Numbered from the stretch's first letter, positions 1-15,565 are shown. The stretch is 64,000 nt of DNA from Fasciola hepatica (GCA_948099385.1 CANUEZ040000206.1:1550001-1614000), one strand, 5' to 3'. The notes: generated by a model not told the origin, from the letters alone. Numbers and translations are program-made.

Positions 1-3000
1 AATATGATTGATCATGCAGCTCGAACGCTCAACTGAGCATTGAAATCCATGGAAGCACTGTACAGCTGTTTCATCCTCTAAGGGACTCGACTCATCATCA
101 GTGCACATCGACCGAGCCCCCACGGGCACTCCAACAACCGGTGAACCATTGTGAATCGAACAACTTAACAACACAAGGCTATCCGGGATGGCTATCAGCG
201 CTTTGTTCAACATCTACACTACATGATATAGCACCCTTCCCAAACTCGTTTCAAATTTGAATGTTAAGAACCAGCTTCGCGCACACCGATCGACTCCTAT
301 GATGGATGACTTCTCTGTAGGGACCTAAATACAACCAACGCATTCCCAAATGAACAACCTACACAGCTTCCTTACTATGCATGCAATTGATTAGTAGTAC
401 GAGATTAGATTAGATTAGATTAGATTAGATTTGTATAATATGATTGATCATGCAGCTTGAACGCTCAACTGAGCATTGAAATCCATGGAAGCACTGTACA
501 GCTGTTTCATCCTCTAAGGGACTCGACTCATCAGCAGTGCACATCGACCGAGCCCCCACGGGCACTCCAACAACCGGTGAACCATTGTGAATCGAACAAC
601 TTAACAACACAAGGCTATCCGGGATGGCTATCAGCGCTTTGTTCAACATCTACACTACATGATATAGCACCCTACCCAAACTCGCTTTAAATTTGGATGG
701 TAAGAACCAGCTTCGCGCACACCGATCGACTCTTATGATGGATGACTTCTCTGTAGGGGCCTAAGTACATCCAACGCATTCACAAATGTACAAACTACAC
801 AGCTTCCTTACTATGAATGCAATTGATTAGTAGTACGAGATTAGATAAGATAAGATTAGATTTGTATAATATGATTGATCATCCAGCTTGAACGCTCAAC
901 TGAGCATTGAAATCCATGGAAGCACTGTACAGCTGTTTCATCCTCTAAGGGACTCGACTCATCAGCAGTGCACATCGACCGAGCTCCCACGGGGACTCCA
1001 ACAACCGGTGAACCATTGTGAATCGAACAACTTAACAACACAAGGCTATCCGGGATGGCTCTCAACGCTTTGTTCAACATCTACACTACATGATATAGCA
1101 CCCTTCCCAAACTCGCTTCAAATTTGAATGGTAAGAACCAGCTTCGCGCACACCGATCGACTCCTATGATGGATGACTTCTCTGTAGGGGCCTAAGTTCA
1201 ACCAACGCATTCCCAAATGAACTACCTACACAGCTTCCTTACTATGCATGCAATTGATTAGTAGTACGAGATTAGATTAGATTATATTAGATTAGATTTG
1301 TATAATATGATTGATCATGCAGCTCGAACGCTCAACTGAGCATTGAAATCCATGGAAGCACTGTACAGCTGTTTCATCCTCTAAGGGACTCGACTCATCA
1401 GCAGTGCACATCGACCGAGCCCCCACGGGCACTCCAACAACCGGTGAACCATTGTGAATCGAACAACTTAACAACACAAGGCTATCCGGGATGGCTATCA
1501 GCGCTTTGTTCAACATCTACACTACATGATATAGCACCCTTCCCAAACTCGTTTCAAATTTGAATGTTAAGAACCAGCTTCGCGCACACCGATCGACTCC
1601 TATGATGGATGACTTCTCTGTAGGGACCTAAATACAACCAACGCATTCCCAAATGAACAACCTACACAGCTTCCTTACTATGCATGCAATTGATTAGTAG
1701 TACGAGATTAGATCAGATTAGATTAGATTTGTATAATATGATTGATCATGCAGCTTGAACGCTCAACTGAGCATTGAAATCCATGGAAGCACTGTACAGC
1801 TGTTTCATCCTCTAAGGGACTCGACTCATCAGCAGTGCACATCGACCGACAAACACACGGGCACTCCAACAACCGGTGAACCATTGTGAATCGAACAACT
1901 TAACAACACAAGGCTATCCGGGATGGCTATCAGCGCTTTGTTCAACATCTACACTACATGATATAGCACCCTTCCCAAACTCGCTTCAAATTTGAATGGT
2001 AAGAACCAGCTTCGCGCACACCGATCGACTCTTATGATGGATGACTTCTCTGTAGGGGCCTAAGTACATCCAACGCATTCACAAATGGACAACCTACACA
2101 GCTTCCTTACTATGCATGCAATTGATTAGTAGTACGAGATTAGATAAGATAAGATTAGATTTGTATAATATGATTGATCATGCAGCTTGAACGCTCAACT
2201 GAGCATTGAAATCCATGGAAGCACTGTACAGCTGTTTCATCCTCTAAGGGACTCGACTCATCAGCAGTGCACATCGACCGAGCTCCCACGGGCACTCCAA
2301 CAACCGGTGAACCATTGTGAATCGAACAACTTAACAACACAAGGCTATCCGGGATGGCTATCAGCGCTTTGTTCAACATCTACACTACATGATATAGCAC
2401 CCTTCCCAAACTCGCTTCAAATTTGAATGGTAAGAACCAGCTTCGCGCACACCGATCCACTCTTATGATGGATGACTTCTCTGTAGGGGCCTCAGTACAA
2501 ACAACGCATTCACAAATGAACAACCTACACAGCTTCCTTACTATGCATGCAATTGATTAGTAGTACGAGATTAGATTATATTAGATAAGATTTGTATAAT
2601 ATGATTGATCATGCAGCTTGAACGCTCAACTGAGCATTGAAATCCATGGAAGCACTGTACAGCTGTTTCATCCTCTAAGAGACTCGACTCATCAGCAGTG
2701 CACATCGACCGAGCCCCCACGGGCACTCCAACAACCGGTGAACCATTGTGAATCGAACAACTTAACAACACAAGGCTATCCGGGATGGCTATCAACGCTT
2801 TGTTCAACATCTACACTACATGATATAGCACCCTTCCCAAACTCGCTTCAAATTTGAATGGTAAGAACCAGCTTCGCGCACACCGATCGACTCCTATGAT
2901 GGATGACTTCTCTGTAGGGGCCTAAGTACAACCAACGCATTCCCAAATGAACAACCTACACAGCTTGCTTACTATGCATGCAATTGATTAGTAGTACGAG

Positions 3001-5628
3001 ATTAGATTAGATTAGATTAGATTTGTATAATATGATTGATCATGCAATTTGAACGCTCAACTGAGCATTGAAATCCATGGAAGCACTGTACAGCTGTTTC
3101 ATCCTCTAAGGGACTCGACTCATCAGCAGTTCACATCGACCGAGCCCCCACGGGCACTCCAACAACCGGTGAACCATTGTGAATCGAACAACTTAACAAC
3201 ACAAGGCTATCCGGGATGGCTATCAACGCTTTGTTCAACATCTACACTACATGATATAGCACCCTTCCCAAACTCGCTTCAAATTTGAATGGTAAGAACC
3301 AGCTTCGCGCACACCGATCGACTCCTATGATGGATGACTTCTCTGTAGGGGCCTAAGTACAACCAACGCATTCCCAAATGAACAACCTACACAGCTTTCT
3401 TACTATGCATGCAATTGATTAGTAGTACGAGATTAGATCAGATCAGATTAGATTTGTATAATATGATTGATCATGCAGCTTGAACGCTCAACTGAGCATT
3501 GAAATCCATGGAAGCACTGTACAGCTGTTTCATCCTCTAAGGGACTCGACTCATCAGCAGTGCACATCGACCGAGCCCCAACGGGCACTCCAACAACCGG
3601 TGAACCATTGTGAATCGAACAACTTAACAACACAAGGCTATCCGGGATGGCTATCAACGCTTTGTTCAACATCTACACTACATCATATAGCACCATTCCC
3701 AAACTCGCTTCAAATTTGAATGGTAACAACCAGCTTCGCGCACACCGATCGACTCCTATGATGGATGACTTCTCTGTAGGGGCCTAAGTACAACCAACGC
3801 ATTCCCAAATGAACAACCTACACAGCTTCCCTACTATGCATGCAATTGATTAGTAGTACGAGATTAGATTAGATTAGATTATATTAGATTAGATTTGTAT
3901 AATATGATTGATCATGCAGCTCGAACGCTCAACTGAGCATTGAAATCCATGGAAGCACTGTACAGCTGTTTCATCCTCTAAGGGACTCGACTCATCAGCA
4001 GTGCACATCGACCGAGCCCCCACGGGCACTCCAACAACCGGTGAACCATTGTGAATCGAACAACTTAACAACACAAGGCTATCCGGGATGGCTCTCAACG
4101 CATTGTTCAACATCTACACTACATGATATAGCACCCTTCCCAAACTCGCTTCAAATTTGAATGGTAAGAACCAGCTTTGCGCACACCGATCGACTCCTAT
4201 GATGGATGACTTCTCTGTAGGGGCCTAAGTACAACCAACGCATTCCCAAATGAACAACCTACACAGCTTCCTTACTATGCATGCAATTGATTAGTAGTAC
4301 GAGATTAGATTAGATTAGATTAGATTTGTATAATATGATTGATCATGCAATTTGAACGCTCAACTGAGCATTGAAATCCATGGAAGCACTGTACAGCTGT
4401 TTCATCCTCTAAGGGACTCGACTCATCAGCAGTTCACATCGACCGAGCCCCCACGGGCACTCCAACAACCGGTGAACCATTGTGAATCGAACAACTTAAC
4501 AACACAAGGCTATCCGGGATGGATATCAACGCTTTGTTCAACATCTACACTACATGATATAGCACCCTTCCCAAACTCGCTTCAAATTTGAATGGTAAGA
4601 ACCAGCTTCGCGCACACCGATCGACTCCTATGATGGATGACTTCTCTGTAGGGGCCTAAGTACAACCAACGCATTCCCAAATGAACAACCTACACAGCTT
4701 TCTTACTATGCATGCAATTGATTAGTAGTACGAGATTAGATCAGATCAGATTAGATTTGTATAATATGATTGATCATGCAGCTTGAACGCTCAACTGAGC
4801 ATTGAAATCCATGGAAGCACTGTACAGCTGTTTCATCCTCTAAGGGACTCGACTCATCAGCAGTGCACATCGACCGAGCCCCCACGGGCACTCCAACAAC
4901 CGGTGAACCATTGTGAATCGAACAACTTAACAACACAAGGCTATCCGGGATGGCTATCAACGCATTGTTCAACATCTACACTACATGATATAGCACCCTT
5001 CCCAAACTCGCTTCAAATTTGAATGGTAAGAACCAGCTTCGCGCACACCGATCGACTCCTATGATGGATGACTTCTCTGTAGGGGCCTAAGTACAACCAA
5101 CGCATTCCCAAATGAACAACCTACACAGCTTCCCTACGATGCATGCAATTGATTAGTAGTACGAGATTAGATTAGATTAGATTATATTAGATTAGATTTG
5201 TATAATATGATTGATCATGCAGCTCGAACGCTCAACTGAGCATTGAAATCCATGGAAGCACTGTACAGCTGTTTCATCCTCTAAGGGACTCGACTCATCA
5301 GCAGTGCACATCGACCGAGCCCCCACGGGCACTCCAACAACCGGTGAACCATTGTGAATCGAACAACTTAACAACACAAGGCTATCCGGGATGGCTATCA
5401 ACGCATTGTTCAACATCTACACTACATGATATAGCAACCTTCCCAAACTCGCTTCAAATTTGAATGGTAAGAACCAGCTTTGCGCACACCGATCGACTCC
5501 TATGATGGATGACTTCTCTGTAGGGGCCTAAGTACAACCAACGCATTCCCAAATGAACAACCTACACAGCTTCCTTACTATGCATGCAATTGATTAGTAG
5601 TACGAGATTAGATCTGATTAGATTAGAT
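1..5628. repeat. Array domain 1: units 1-13, trimer higher-order pattern
   Basis: Unit starts: before 1 (first 6 bases missing), 431, 862, 1298, 1729, 2161, 2592, 3023, 3454, 3895, 4326, 4757, 5198. Units 1, 4, 10 and 13 share GCTCGAACG in place of GCTTGAACG, always three or six units apart. Units 1, 2, 4, 5 and 6 share TCAGCGCTTTG where most have TCAACGCTTTG; outside this domain I found that only in unit 27. Units 1 and 4 also share GGGACCTAAATAC and ATGTTAAG. Unit 5 has a private change at about 1850-1856 (GACAAACACACGG) that adds 1 bp. Confidence 0.9.
2968..5613. repeat. Tandem trimer duplication, 1303-bp offset
   Basis: Positions 2968-4310 match 4271-5613 at a constant offset of 1303 bp (431+431+441). 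Shared private variants include GCAATTTGAACG and GCAGTTCACATCG in units 8 and 11, two GATCA pentamers before units 9 and 12, the long 441-class tract before units 10 and 13, and GCTTTGCGC in units 10 and 13. I saw roughly nine mismatches, mostly in the units 9/12 pair. The match is slightly longer than the offset, as expected for a tandem duplication by unequal crossover. Confidence 0.85.
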
Positions 5629-8600
5629 TTGTATAATATGATTGATCATGCAGCTTGAACGCTCAACTGAGCATTGAAATCCATGTAAGCACTGTACAGC
5701 TGTTTCATCCTCTAAGGGACTCGACTCATCAGCAGTGCACATCGACCGAGCCCACACGGGCACTCCAACAACCGGTGAACCATTGTGATACGAACAACTT
5801 AACAACACAAGGCTATCCGGGATGGCTATCAACGCTTTGTTCAACATCTACACTACATGATATAGCACCCTTCCCAAACTCGCTTTAAAATTGAATGGTA
5901 AGAACCAGCTTCGCGCACACCGATCGACTCCTATGATGGATGACTTCTCTGTAGGGGCCTAAGTACAACCAACGCATTCCCAAATGAACAACCTACACAG
6001 CTTCCTTACTATGCATGCAATTGATTAGTAGTACGAGATTAGATCTGATTAGATTAGATTTGTATAATATGATTGATCATGCAGCTTGAACGCTCAACTG
6101 AGCATTGAAATCCATGGAAGTACTGTACAGCTGTTTCATCCTCTAAGGGACTCGACTCATCAGCAGTGCACATCGACCGAGCCCCCACGGGCACTCCAAC
6201 AACCGGTGAACCATTGTGAATCGAACAACTTAACAACACAAGGCTATCCGGGATGGCTATCAACGCTTTGTTCAACATCTACACTACATGATATAGCACC
6301 CTTCCCAAACTCGCTTTGAAATTGAATGGTAAGAACCTGCTTCGCGCACACCGATCGACTCCTATGATGGATGACTTCTCTGTAGGGGCCTAAGTACAAC
6401 CAACGCATTCCCAAATGAACAACCTACACAGCTTCCTTACTATGCATGCTATTGATTAGTAGTACGAGATTAGATCAGATTAGATAAGATTTGTATAATA
6501 TGATTGATCATGCAGCTTGAACGCTCAACTGAGCATTGAAATCCATGGAAGCACTGTACAACTGTTTCATCCTCTAAGGGACTCGACTCATCAGCAGTGC
6601 ACATCGACCGAGCCCCCACGGGCACTCCAACAACCGGTGAACCATTGTGAATCGAACAACTTAACAACACAAGGCTATCCGGGATGGCTATCAACGCTTT
6701 GTTCAACATCTACACTACATGATATAGCACCCTTCCCAAACTCGCTTCAAATTTGAATGGTAAGAACCAGCTTCGCGCACACCGATCGACTCTTATGATG
6801 GATGACTTCTCTGTAGGGGCCTAAGTACAACCAACGCATTCCCAAATGAACAACCTACACAGCTTCCTTACTATGCATGCAATTGATTAGTAGTACGAGA
6901 TTAGATCAGATTAGATTAGATTAGATTTGTATAATATGATTGATCATGCAGCTTGAACGCTCAACTGAGCATTGAAATCCATGGAAGCACTGTACAGCTG
7001 TTTCATCCCCTAAGGGACTCGACTCATCAGCAGTGCACATCGACCGAGCCCCCACGGGCACTCCAACAACCGGTGAACCAATGTGAATCGAACAACTTAA
7101 CAACACAAGGCTATCCGGGATGGCTATCAACGCATTGTTCAACATCTACACTACATGATATAGCACCCTTCCCAAACTCGCTTCAAATTTGAATGGTAAC
7201 AACCAGCTTCGCGCACACCGATCGACTCCTATGATGGATGACTTCTCTGTAGGGGCCTAGGTACAACCAACGCATTCCCAAATGAACAACCTACACAGCT
7301 TCCTTACTATGCATGCAATTGATTAGTAGTACGAGATTAGATCAGATTAGATTAGATTAGATTTGTATAATATGATTGATCATGCAGCTTGAAAGCTCAA
7401 CTGAGCATTGAAATCCATGGAAGCACTGTACAGCTGTTTCATCCTCTAAGGGACTCGACTCATCAGCAGTGCACATCGACCGAGCCCCCACGGGCACTCC
7501 AACAACCGGTGAACCATTGTGAATCGAACAACTTAACAACACAAGGCTATTCGGGATGGCTATCAACGCTTTGTTCAACATCTACACTACATGATATAGC
7601 ACCCTTCCCAAACTCGCTTCAAATTTGAATGGTAAGAACCAGCTTCGCGCACACCGATCGACTCCTATGATGGATGACTTCTCTGTAGGGGCCTAAGTAC
7701 AACCAACGCATTCACAAATGAACAACCTACACAGCTTCCTTACTATGCATGCAATTGATTAGTAGTACGAGATTAGATTATATTAGATTAGATTTGTATA
7801 ATATGATTGATCATGCAGCTTGAACGCTCAACTGAGTATTGAAATCCATGGAAGCACTGTACAGCTGTTTCATCCTCTAAGGGACTCGACTCATCAGCAG
7901 TGCACATCGACCGAGCCCCCACGGGCACTCCAACAACCGGTGAACCATTGTGAATCGAACAACTTAACAACACAAGGCTATCCGGGATGGCTATCAACGC
8001 TTTGTTCAACATCTACACTACATGATATAGCACCCTTCTTAAACTCGTTTTAAAATTGAATGGTAAGAACCAGCTTCGCGCACACCGATCGACTCCTATG
8101 ATGGATGACTTCTCTGTAGGGGCCTAAGTACAACCAACGCATTCCCAAATGAACAACCTACACAGCTTTCTTACTATGCATGCAATTGATTAGTAGTACG
8201 AGATTAGATCAGATCAGATTAGATTTGTATAATATGATTGATCATGCAGCTTGAACGCTCAACTGAGCATTGAAATCCATGGAAGCACTGTACAGCTGTT
8301 TCATCCTCTAAGGGACTCGACTCATCAGCAGTGCACATCGACCGAGCTCCCACGGGGACTCCAACAACCGGTGAACCATTGTGAATCGAACAACTTAACA
8401 ACACAAGGCTATCCGGGATGGCTATCAACGCTTTGTTCAACATCTACATTACATGATATAGCACCCTTCCCAAACTCGCTTCAAATTTGAATGGTAAGAA
8501 CCAGCTTCGCGCACACCGATCGACTCCTATGATGGATGACTTCTCTGTAGGGGCCTAAGTACAACCAACGCATTCCCAAATGAACAACCTACACAGCTTC

Positions 8601-11600
8601 CCTACTATGCATGCAATTGATTAGTAGTACGAGATTAGATCAGATTAGATTAGATTTGTATAATATGATTGATCATGCAGCTTGAACGCTCAACTGAGCA
8701 TTGAAATCCATGGAAGCACTGTACAGCTGTTTCATCATCTAAGGGACTCGACTCATCAGCAGTGCACATCGACTGAGCCCCCACGGACACTCCAACAACC
8801 GGTGAACCATTGTGAATCGAACAACTTAACAACACAAGGCTATCCGGGATGGCTATCAACGCATTGTTCAACATCTACACTACATGATATAGCAACCTTC
8901 CCAAACTCGCTTTAAATTTGAATGGTAAGAACCAGCTTCGCGCACACCGATCCACTCTTATGATGGATGACTTCTCTGTAGAGGCCTAAGTACAACCAAC
9001 GCATTCCCAAATGAACAACCTACACAGCTTCCTTACTATGCATGCAATTGATTAGTAGTACGAGATTAGATCAGATTAGATTAGATTTGTATAATATGAT
9101 TGATCATGCAGCTTGAACGCTCAACTGAGCATTGAAATCCATGGAAGCACTGTACAGCTGTTTCATCCTCTAAAAGACTCGACTCATCAGCAGTGCACAT
9201 CGACCGAGCCCCCACGGGCACTTCAACAACCGGTGAACCATTGTGAATCGAACAACTTAACAACACAAGGCTATCCGGGATGGCTCTCAACGCATTGTTC
9301 AACATCTACACTACATGATATAGCACCCTTCCCAAACTCGCTTCAAATTTGTATGGTGGGAAACAGCTTCGCGCACACCGATCGACTCTTATGATGGATG
9401 ACTTCTCTGTAGGGGCCTAAGTACAACCAAAGCATTCCCAAATGAAAAACCTACACAGCTTCCTTACTATGCATGCAATTGATTAGTAGTACGAGATTAG
9501 ATCTGATTAGATTAGATTTGTATAATATGATTGATCATGCAGCTTAAACGCTCAACTGAGCATTGAAATCCATGGAAGCACTGTACAGCTGTTTCATCCT
9601 CTAAGGGACTCGACTCATCAGCAGTGCACATCGACCGAGCCCCCACGGGCACTCCAACAACCGGTGAACCATTGTGATACGAACAACTTAACAACACAAG
9701 GCTATCCGGGATGTCTATCAACGCTTTGTTCAACATCTACACTACATGATATAGCACCCTTCCCAAACTCGCTTCAAATTTGAATGGTAAGAACCAGCTT
9801 CGCGCACACCGATCGACTCCTATGATGGATGACTTCTGTGTAGGGGCCTCAGTACAACCAACGCATACCCAAATGAACAACCTACACAGCTTCCTTACTA
9901 TGCATGCAATTGATTAGTAGTACGAGATTAGATCAGATCAGATTAGATTTGTATAATATGATTGATCATGCAGCTTGAACGCTCAACTGAGCATTGAAAT
10001 CCATGGAAGCACTGTACAGCTGTTTCATCCTCTAAGGGACTCGACTCATCAGCAGTGCACATCGACCGAGCCCCCACGGGCACTCCAACAACCGGTGAAC
10101 CATTGTGAATCGAACAACTTAACAACACAAGGCTATCCGGGATGGCTCTCAACGCATTGTTCAACATCTACACTACATGATATAGCACCCTTCCCAAACT
10201 CGCTTTAAATTTGTATGGTGGGAACCAGCTTCGCGCACACCGATCGACTCTTATGATGGATGACTTCTCTGTAGGGGCCTAAGTACAACCAAAGCGATCC
10301 CAAATGAACAACCTACACAGCTTTCTTACTATGCATGCAATTGATTAGTAGTACGAGATTAGATCAGATTAGATTAGATTAGATTTGTATAATATGATTG
10401 ATCATGCAGCTTGAACGCTCAACTGAGCATTGAAATCCATGGAAGCACTGTACAGCTGTTTCATCCTCTAAGGGACTCGACTCATCAGCAGTGCACATCG
10501 ACCGAGCCCCCACGGGCACTCCAACAACCGGTGAACCATTGTGAATCAAACAACTTAACAACACAAGGCTATCCGGGATGGCTATCTACGCTTTGTTCAA
10601 CATCTACACTACATGATATAGCACCCTTCCCAAACTCGCTTCAAATTTGAATGGTAAGAACCAGCTTTGCGCACACCGATCGACTCTTATGATGGATGAC
10701 TTATCTGTAGGGGCCTAAGTACAACCTAAGCATTCCCAAATGAACAACCTACACAGCTTCCTTACTATGCATGCAATTGATTAGTAGTACGAGATTAGAT
10801 CAGATTAGATTAGATTAGATTTGTATAATATGATTGATCATGCAGCTTGAACGCTCAACTGAGCATTGAAATCCATGGAAGCACTGTACAGCTGTTTCAT
10901 CCTCTAAGAGACTCGACTCATCAGCAGTGCACATCGACCGAGCTCCCACGGGCACTCCAACAACCGGTGAACCATTGTGAATCGAACAACTTAACAACAC
11001 AAGGCTATCCGGGATGGCTATCAACGCTTTGTTCAACATCTACACTACATGATATAGCAACCTTCCCAAACTCGCTTTGAAATTGAATGGTAAGAACCAG
11101 CTTCGCGCACACCGATCGACTCCTATGATGGATGACTTCTCTGTAGGGGCCTAAGTACAACCAACGCATTCCCAAATGAACAACCTACACAGCTTCCTTA
11201 CTATGCATGCAATTGATTAGTAGTATGAGTTCAGATTAGATTCGAATATATTTGTATAATATGATTGATCATGCAGCTTGAACGCTCAACTGAGCATTGA
11301 AATCCATGGAAGCACTGTACAGCTGTCTCATCCTCTAAGGGACTCGACTCATCAGCAGTGCACATCGACCGAGCCCCCACGGGCACTCCAACAACCGGTG
11401 AACCATTGTGAATCGAACAACTTAACAACACAAGGCTATCCGGGATGGCTATCAGCGCTTTGTTCAACATCTACACTACATGATATAGCACCCTTCCCAA
11501 ACTCGCTTTAAAATTGAATGGTAAGAACCAGCTTCGCGCACACCGATCGATTCCTATGATGGATGACTTCTCTGTAGGGGCCTCAGTACAACCAACGCAT

Positions 11601-14600
11601 TCCCAAATGAACAACCTACACAGCTTCCCTAATATGCATGCAATGGATTAGTAGTACGAGATTAGATTAGATTAGATTAGATTTGTATAATATGATTGAT
11701 CATGCAGCTTGAACGCTCAACTGAGCATTGAAATCCATGGAAGCACAGTACAGCTGTTTCATCCTCTAAGGGACTCGACTCATCAGCAGTGCACATCGAC
11801 CGAGCAACCACGGGCACTCCAACAACCGGTGAACCATTGTGAATCGAACAACTTAACAACACAAGGCTATCCGGGATGGCTATCAACGCTTTGTTCAACA
11901 TCTACACTACATTATATAGCACCCTTCCCGAACTCGCTTTAAATTTGAATGGTAAGAACCAGCTTCGCGCACACCGATCCACTCTTATGATGGATGACTT
12001 CTCCGTAGGGGCCTAAGTACAACCAACGCATTCCCAAATGAACAACCTACACAGCTTCCTTACTATGCATGCAATTGATTAGTAGTATGAGTTCAGATTA
12101 GATCAGATTAGATTTGTATAATATGATTGATCATGCAGCTTGAACGCTCAACTGAGCATTGAAATCCATGGAAGCACTGTACAGCTGTTTCATCCTCTAA
12201 GGGACTCGACTCATCAGCAGTGCACATCGACCGAGCCCCCACGGGCACTCCAACAACCGGTGAACCATTGTGAATCGAACAACTTAACAACACAAGGCTA
12301 TCCGGGATGGCTATCAACGCATTGTTCAACATCTACACTACATGATATAGCAACCTTCCCAAACTCGCTTTAAATTTGAATGGTAAGAACCAGCTTCGCG
12401 CACACCGATCGACTCCTATGATGGATGACTTCTCTGTGGGGGCCTATGTACAACCAACGCATTCCCAAATGAACAACCTACACAGCTTCCTTACTATGCA
12501 TGCAATTGATTAGTAGTACGAGATTAGATCTGATTAGATTAGATTTGTATAATATGATTGATCATGCAGCTTGAACGCTCAACTGAGCATTGAAATCCAT
12601 GGAAGCACTGTACAGCTGTTTCATCCTCTAAGGGACTCGACTCATCAGCAGTGCACATCGACTGAGCCCCCACGGGCACTCCAACAACCGGTGAACCATT
12701 GTGAATCGAACAACTTAACAACACAAGGCTATCCGGGATGGCTATCAACGCATTGTTCAACATCTACACTACATGATATAGCACCCTTCCCAAACTCGTT
12801 TTAAAATTGAATGGTAAGAACCAGCTTCGCGCACACCGATCGACTCCTATGATGGATGACTTCTGTGTAGGGGCCTAAGTACAACCAACGCATTCCCAAA
12901 TGAACAACCTACACAGCTTCCTTACTATGCATGCAATTGATTAGTAGTACGAGATTAGATCAGATCAGATTAGATTTGTATAATATGATTGATCATGCAG
13001 CTTGAACGCTCAACTGAGCATTGAAATTCATGGAAGCACTGTACAGCTGTTTCATCCTCTAAGGGACTCGACTCATCAGCAGTGCACATCGACCGAGCCC
13101 CCACGGGCACTCCAACAACCGGTGAACCATTGTGAATCGAACAACTTAACAACACAAGGCTATCCGGGATGGCTATCAACGCATTGTTCAACATCTACAC
13201 TACATGATATAGCAACCTTCCCAAACTCGCTTTAAATTTGAATGGTAAGAACCAGCTTCGCGCACACCGATCGACTCCTATGATGGATGACTTCTCTGTG
13301 GGGGCCTATGTACAACCAACGCATTCCCAAATGAACAACCTACACAGCTTCCTTACTATGCATGCAATTGATTAGTAGTACGAGATTAGATCAGATTAGA
13401 TTAGATTTGTATAATATGATTGATCATGCAGCTTGAACGCTCAACTGAGCATTGAAATCCATGGAAGCACTGTACAGCTGTTTCATCCTCTAAGGGACTC
13501 GACTCATCAGCAGTGCACATCGACCGAGCCCCACGGGCACTCCAACAACCGGTGAACCATTGTGAATCGAACAACTTAACAACACAAGGCTATCCGGGAT
13601 GGCTCTCAACGCATTGTTCAACATCTACACTACATTATATAGCACCCTTCCCAAACTCGCTTTAAATTTGAATGGTAAGAACCAGCTTCGCGCATACCGA
13701 TCCACTCTTATGATGGATGACTTCTCTGTAGGGGCCTAAGTACAACCAACGCATTCCCAAATGAACAACCTACACAGCTTCCTTACTATGCATGCAATTG
13801 ATTAGTAGTATGAGTTCAGATTAGATAAGCATAGATTTGTATAATGTGATTGATCATGCAGCTTGAACGCTCAACTGAGCATTGAAATCCATGGAAGCAC
13901 TGTACAGCTGTTTCATCCTCTAAGGGACTCGACTCATCAGCAGTGCACATCGACCGAGCCCCCACGGGCACTCCAACAACCGGTGAACCATTGTGAATCG
14001 AACAACTTAACAACACAAGGCTATCCGGGATGGCTATCAACGCATTGTTCAACATCTACACTACATTATATAGCAACCTTCCCAAACTCGCTTTAAATTT
14101 GAATGGTAAGAACCAGCTTCGCGCACACCGATCGACTTCTATGATGGATGACTTCTCTGTAGGGGCCTATGTACAACCAACGCATTCCCAAATGAACAAC
14201 CTACACAGCTTCCTTACTATGCATGCAATTGATTAGTAGTACGAGATTAGATTAGATTAGATTAGATTTGTATAATATGATTGATCATGCAGCTTGAACG
14301 CTCAACTGAGCATTGAAATCCATGGAAGCACTGTACAGCTGTTTCATCCTCTAAGGGACTCGACTCATCAGCAGTGCACATCGACCGAGGCCCTACGGGC
14401 ACTCCAACAACCGGTGAACCATTGTGAATCGAACAACTTAACAACACAAGGCTATCCGGGATGGCTATCAACGCTTTGTTCAACATCTACACTACATGAT
14501 ATAGCACCCTTCCCAAACTCGTTTTAAAATTGAATGGTAAGAACCAGCTTCGCGCACACCGATCGACTCCTATGATGGATGACCTCTGTGTAGGGGCCTA

Positions 14601-15565
14601 AGTACAACCAACGCATTCCCAAATGAACAACCTACACAGCTTCCTTACTATGCATGCAATTGATTAGTAGTACGAGATTAGATCAGATTAGATTAGATTA
14701 GATTTGTATAATATGATTGATCATGCAGCTTGAACGCTCAACTGAGCATTGAAATCCATGGAAGCACTGTACAGCTGTTTCATCCTCTGAGGGACTCGAC
14801 TCATCAGCAGTGCACATCGACCGAGCCCCCACGGGCACTCCAACAACCGGTGAACCATTGTGAATCGAACAACTTAACAACACAAGGCTATCCGGGATGG
14901 CTATCAACGCATTGTTCAACATCTACACTACATGATATAGCAACCTTCCCAAACTCGCTTTAAATTTGAATGGTAAGAACCAGCTTCGCGCACACCGATC
15001 GACTCCTATGATGGATGACTTCTGTGTAGGGGCCTGAGTACAACCAACGCATTCCCAAATGAACAACCTACACAGCTTCCTTACTATGCATGCAATTGAT
15101 TAGTTGTACGAGATTAGATCTGATTAGATAAGATTTGTATAATATGATTGATCATGCAGCTTGAACGCTCAACTGAGCATTGAAATCCATGGAAGCACTG
15201 TACAGCTGTTTCATCCTCTAAGGGACTCGACTCATCAGCAGTGCACATCGACCGAGCAACCACGGGCACTCCAACAAACGGTGAACCATTGTGAATCGAA
15301 CAACTGAACAACACAAGGCTATCCGGGATGGCTATCAACGCATTGTTCAACATCTACACTACATGATATAGCACCCTTCCCAAACTCGCTTTAAAATTGA
15401 ATGGTAAGAACCAGCTTCGCGCACACCGATCGACTCCTATGATGGATGACTTCTGTGTAGGGGCCTGAGTACAACCAACGCATTCCCAAATGAACAACCT
15501 ACACAGATTCCTTACTATGCATGCAATTGATTAGTAGTACGAGATTAGATTATATTAGATTAGAT
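5629..15565. repeat. Array domain 2: units 14-36, mixed, rich in the CATTG allele
   Basis: Unit starts: 5629, 6060, 6491, 6927, 7363, 7794, 8225, 8656, 9087, 9518, 9949, 10385, 10821, 11252, 11683, 12114, 12545, 12976, 13407, 13837, 14268, 14704, 15135. Many units (17, 21, 22, 24, 29-33, 35, 36) carry AACGCATTG where the majority has AACGCTTTG. Unit 27 is preceded by a unique tract containing TTCGAATATA (about 11241-11250). Units 27, 29 and 33 are preceded by TATGAGTTCAG. Unit 32 has four C instead of five in GAGCCCCAC (near 13529), which makes it 430 bp long. Several units end in CTGTGTAGG in place of CTCTGTAGG. Confidence 0.9.
12167..13392. repeat. Identical 364-bp segments one dimer (862 bp) apart
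   Basis: Positions 12167-12530 in unit 29 and 13029-13392 in unit 31 appear identical at an offset of 862 bp. They share the otherwise rare GTGGGGGCCTATGTAC and the linked GCAACCTTCCC and CGCTTTAAATTTG alleles. The match ends on the left at a C/T difference in AAATCCATGG and on the right at GATCT versus GATCA in the tract. Unit 30 between them is of a different type, so this is a dimer pattern. Confidence 0.8.

Noticed and set aside
425..649. Repeated minus-strand 74-codon frames as genes
   Set aside because: Also TTG-initiated and exactly antisense to the other frame. The variants look like satellite mutations that happen not to create stops, and no promoter or protein family is recognisable.
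457..690. Repeated plus-strand open frames of 77-93 codons as a multicopy gene family
   Set aside because: They begin at TTG, not ATG, and overlap an equally long antisense frame. They are broken by 1-bp indels in units 5, 32, 98, 100, 105, 127, 131, 136 and 137. No domain, signal peptide or splice structure is visible. The frame is not continuous between units, since 431 is not a multiple of three.
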